The position numbers were made by a program, and so were the translations under genes. From the IMG/VR virus record IMGVR_UViG_3300034198_005002, positions 1-30,060 of that record: a stretch of DNA of 30,060 nucleotides. One strand, written 5' to 3'. Origin of the DNA: a virus. Below, in pieces: positions 29,436 through 30,060 of this stretch (position 1 is its first letter; every line of letters begins with the position of its first letter). Below the pieces are notes generated by a model. That model saw nothing but the letters and a program-made list of their open reading frames with translations. It searched no databases and was not told the origin of the DNA.

Positions 29436-29456
29436 TAGTGGTTTTCCTTTCGTTTA

Positions 29457-29510
29457 CTGACGGCCTCGTCAGACCCCGCTTGACGGGATGACTGGGGATT
29501 GCTCCCCAGT
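29457..29510. promoter_or_regulatory. Two adjacent hairpins between leftward genes
   Basis: CTGACG (29457-29462) pairs with CGTCAG (29467-29472), and ACTGGGGA (29491-29498) pairs with TCCCCAGT (29503-29510) around a 4-base loop TTGC. Neither is followed by a convincing T run for leftward transcription. They lie in the 81-base gap between the genes at 29517 and 29435 and may shape mRNA processing or weakly attenuate the downstream genes. Function is not shown. Confidence 0.4.
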
Positions 29511-29516
29511 TTCGGC

Positions 29517-29804
29517 CTATTCGTATGTTGGCTTTCGATCTGGCCAGTGCCGAGGATAACCCTCGAACACCACCGGAACGTAGCGGCCTTCGCTTAACAC
29601 GCTGTTAATATCGGGCTTGCCCTCATTGAGCGCGTCGCATATTTTTTCGAGGTCATAGGCATATTCCTCGGCTGCGTCTCTAATGATGAACCCTTGGACC
29701 AGATTGGCATGTTCATCGGAAGGTATACCGCATCCGTAATACCATCCCCCTTCCTCTGGCCCACCGTAAGCACGATCAGCTAGGCATATGGCGACTGTAA
29801 ACAT
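29517..29804 (-). CDS. Conserved small phage protein (95 aa)
   Basis: The ATG at 29804 lies 10 bases after the stop of the sliding-clamp-like gene with AAGGGGA as ribosome site. The conserved start MFTVAICLADRAYGGPEEG and the following GWYYGCGIPSDEHA are a pattern I have seen in hypothetical proteins of unrelated phages, with a Gly-Gly-Pro-Glu-Glu-Gly loop and conserved aromatic residues. The rest is helical (AAEEYAYDLEKICDALNEG) with a final YPRHWPDRKP. No function is established to my knowledge. Confidence 0.65.
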   Translation of the reverse strand: MFTVAICLADRAYGGPEEGGWYYGCGIPSDEHANLVQGFIIRDAAEEYAYDLEKICDALNEGKPDINSVLSEGRYVPVVFEGYPRHWPDRKPTYE

Positions 29805-29814
29805 GGCGATCCCC

Positions 29815-30060
29815 TTACGCTGCTGCTTGATCTTGATCGGGCTGTGGCTTGGGAGCCTTGGCCCATTCGGTATTAGGAAATGGTCGATCCCCCCTGATCG
29901 GCATGATCACGCCGAACCAATCGTATATGTTGCCACCGTTCAGGTTGACCACCGCAGGATCCAGCCCGTTGTAGTGAACCGTGATCGAAGGCTTGCTATC
30001 ATCAGAGACTATTTTGACGGCTTTGACGAAATCCAGCAGATAGGCTGGGTTGTATTGCGC
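29815..30060 (-). CDS. DNA sliding clamp (DnaN-like) C-terminal part, truncated by the window edge
   Basis: The frame enters from the right edge and ends at TAA 29815-29817, giving the last 81 residues. It starts AQYNPAYLLDFVKAVKIV and ends with GVIMPIRGDRPF before a Pro/Gln-rich tail. The YLLDFVKA helix, a middle with beta strands (KPSITVHYNGLDPAVVNL) and the final IMPIR strand follow the third domain of bacterial beta clamps, where the chain also ends in a xMPxR strand. If correct the phage carries its own polymerase clamp, so a phage replisome is probably encoded further to the right. Only the C-terminal third is visible, so this is a moderate call. Confidence 0.6.
   Translation of the reverse strand, partial: AQYNPAYLLDFVKAVKIVSDDSKPSITVHYNGLDPAVVNLNGGNIYDWFGVIMPIRGDRPFPNTEWAKAPKPQPDQDQAAA

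Noticed and set aside
1-30060. Search for tRNA genes, CRISPR arrays, insertion sequences and attachment sites
   Set aside because: No cloverleaf-like sequence, regularly spaced repeats, transposase or integrase motif was noticed by eye; a tool scan could still find a weak tRNA.

Overview
This window looks like part of a lytic, podovirus-type bacteriophage genome that infects an alphaproteobacterium. The host inference rests mainly on a GcrA-type cell-cycle regulator gene (24937-25434), a family otherwise typical of Alphaproteobacteria, and on a holin of the GTA 3-TM type common in phages of that class. No integrase, excisionase, tRNA, rRNA, insertion sequence or CRISPR array is visible. Gene packing is very tight, with many ATGA, TAATG and TGATG stop/start overlaps.

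Layout. (1) Bases 1-19712, plus strand: the late region. It holds the end of an unknown gene, a holin, a GH108 endolysin, a head-tail adaptor, a modular tail fibre, a nozzle-like tail protein, a small conserved protein and three Gly/Ala/Gln-rich candidate internal virion proteins. It ends with one 3773-codon gene encoding a giant polyvalent protein: adenine-type DNA methyltransferase, Strawberry-notch/DarB-like SF2 helicase, HEXXH zincin and an LPD38-like C-terminal region with a membrane segment. A strong, probably bidirectional terminator follows at 19717-19750. (2) 19779-22645, minus strand: an operon of small genes, with a winged-helix protein, a possible lipoprotein overlapping two neighbours, a DUF6378-like protein, an HNH nuclease, a PD-(D/E)XK-like protein, a DUF1064 nuclease-like protein, a DUF551-like protein and two tiny single-TM proteins. 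(3) 22646-22745: a divergent control region with a 7-bp inverted repeat that may be a shared operator. (4) 22746-28429, plus strand: the early recombination and replication operon, with YqaJ exonuclease, ERF annealing protein, DUF1367/NinB-like protein, GcrA homologue, replication-initiator-like protein, SF2 helicase with a zinc ribbon, and a zinc-ribbon/TOPRIM primase. (5) 28441-30060, minus strand: a terminator, a 54-aa HTH protein, several small unknown proteins (one with a TM segment) and, at the window edge, the C-terminus of a probable DNA sliding clamp.

How it may work together. The internal virion proteins and the giant protein would be packaged and ejected with the DNA; the giant protein could methylate, remodel or protect incoming DNA and possibly cleave a protein. 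The early operon would then drive recombination-linked replication. The GcrA homologue could connect phage or host transcription to adenine methylation. Terminase, portal and capsid genes must lie to the left of the window, and a DNA polymerase, if there is one, outside it.
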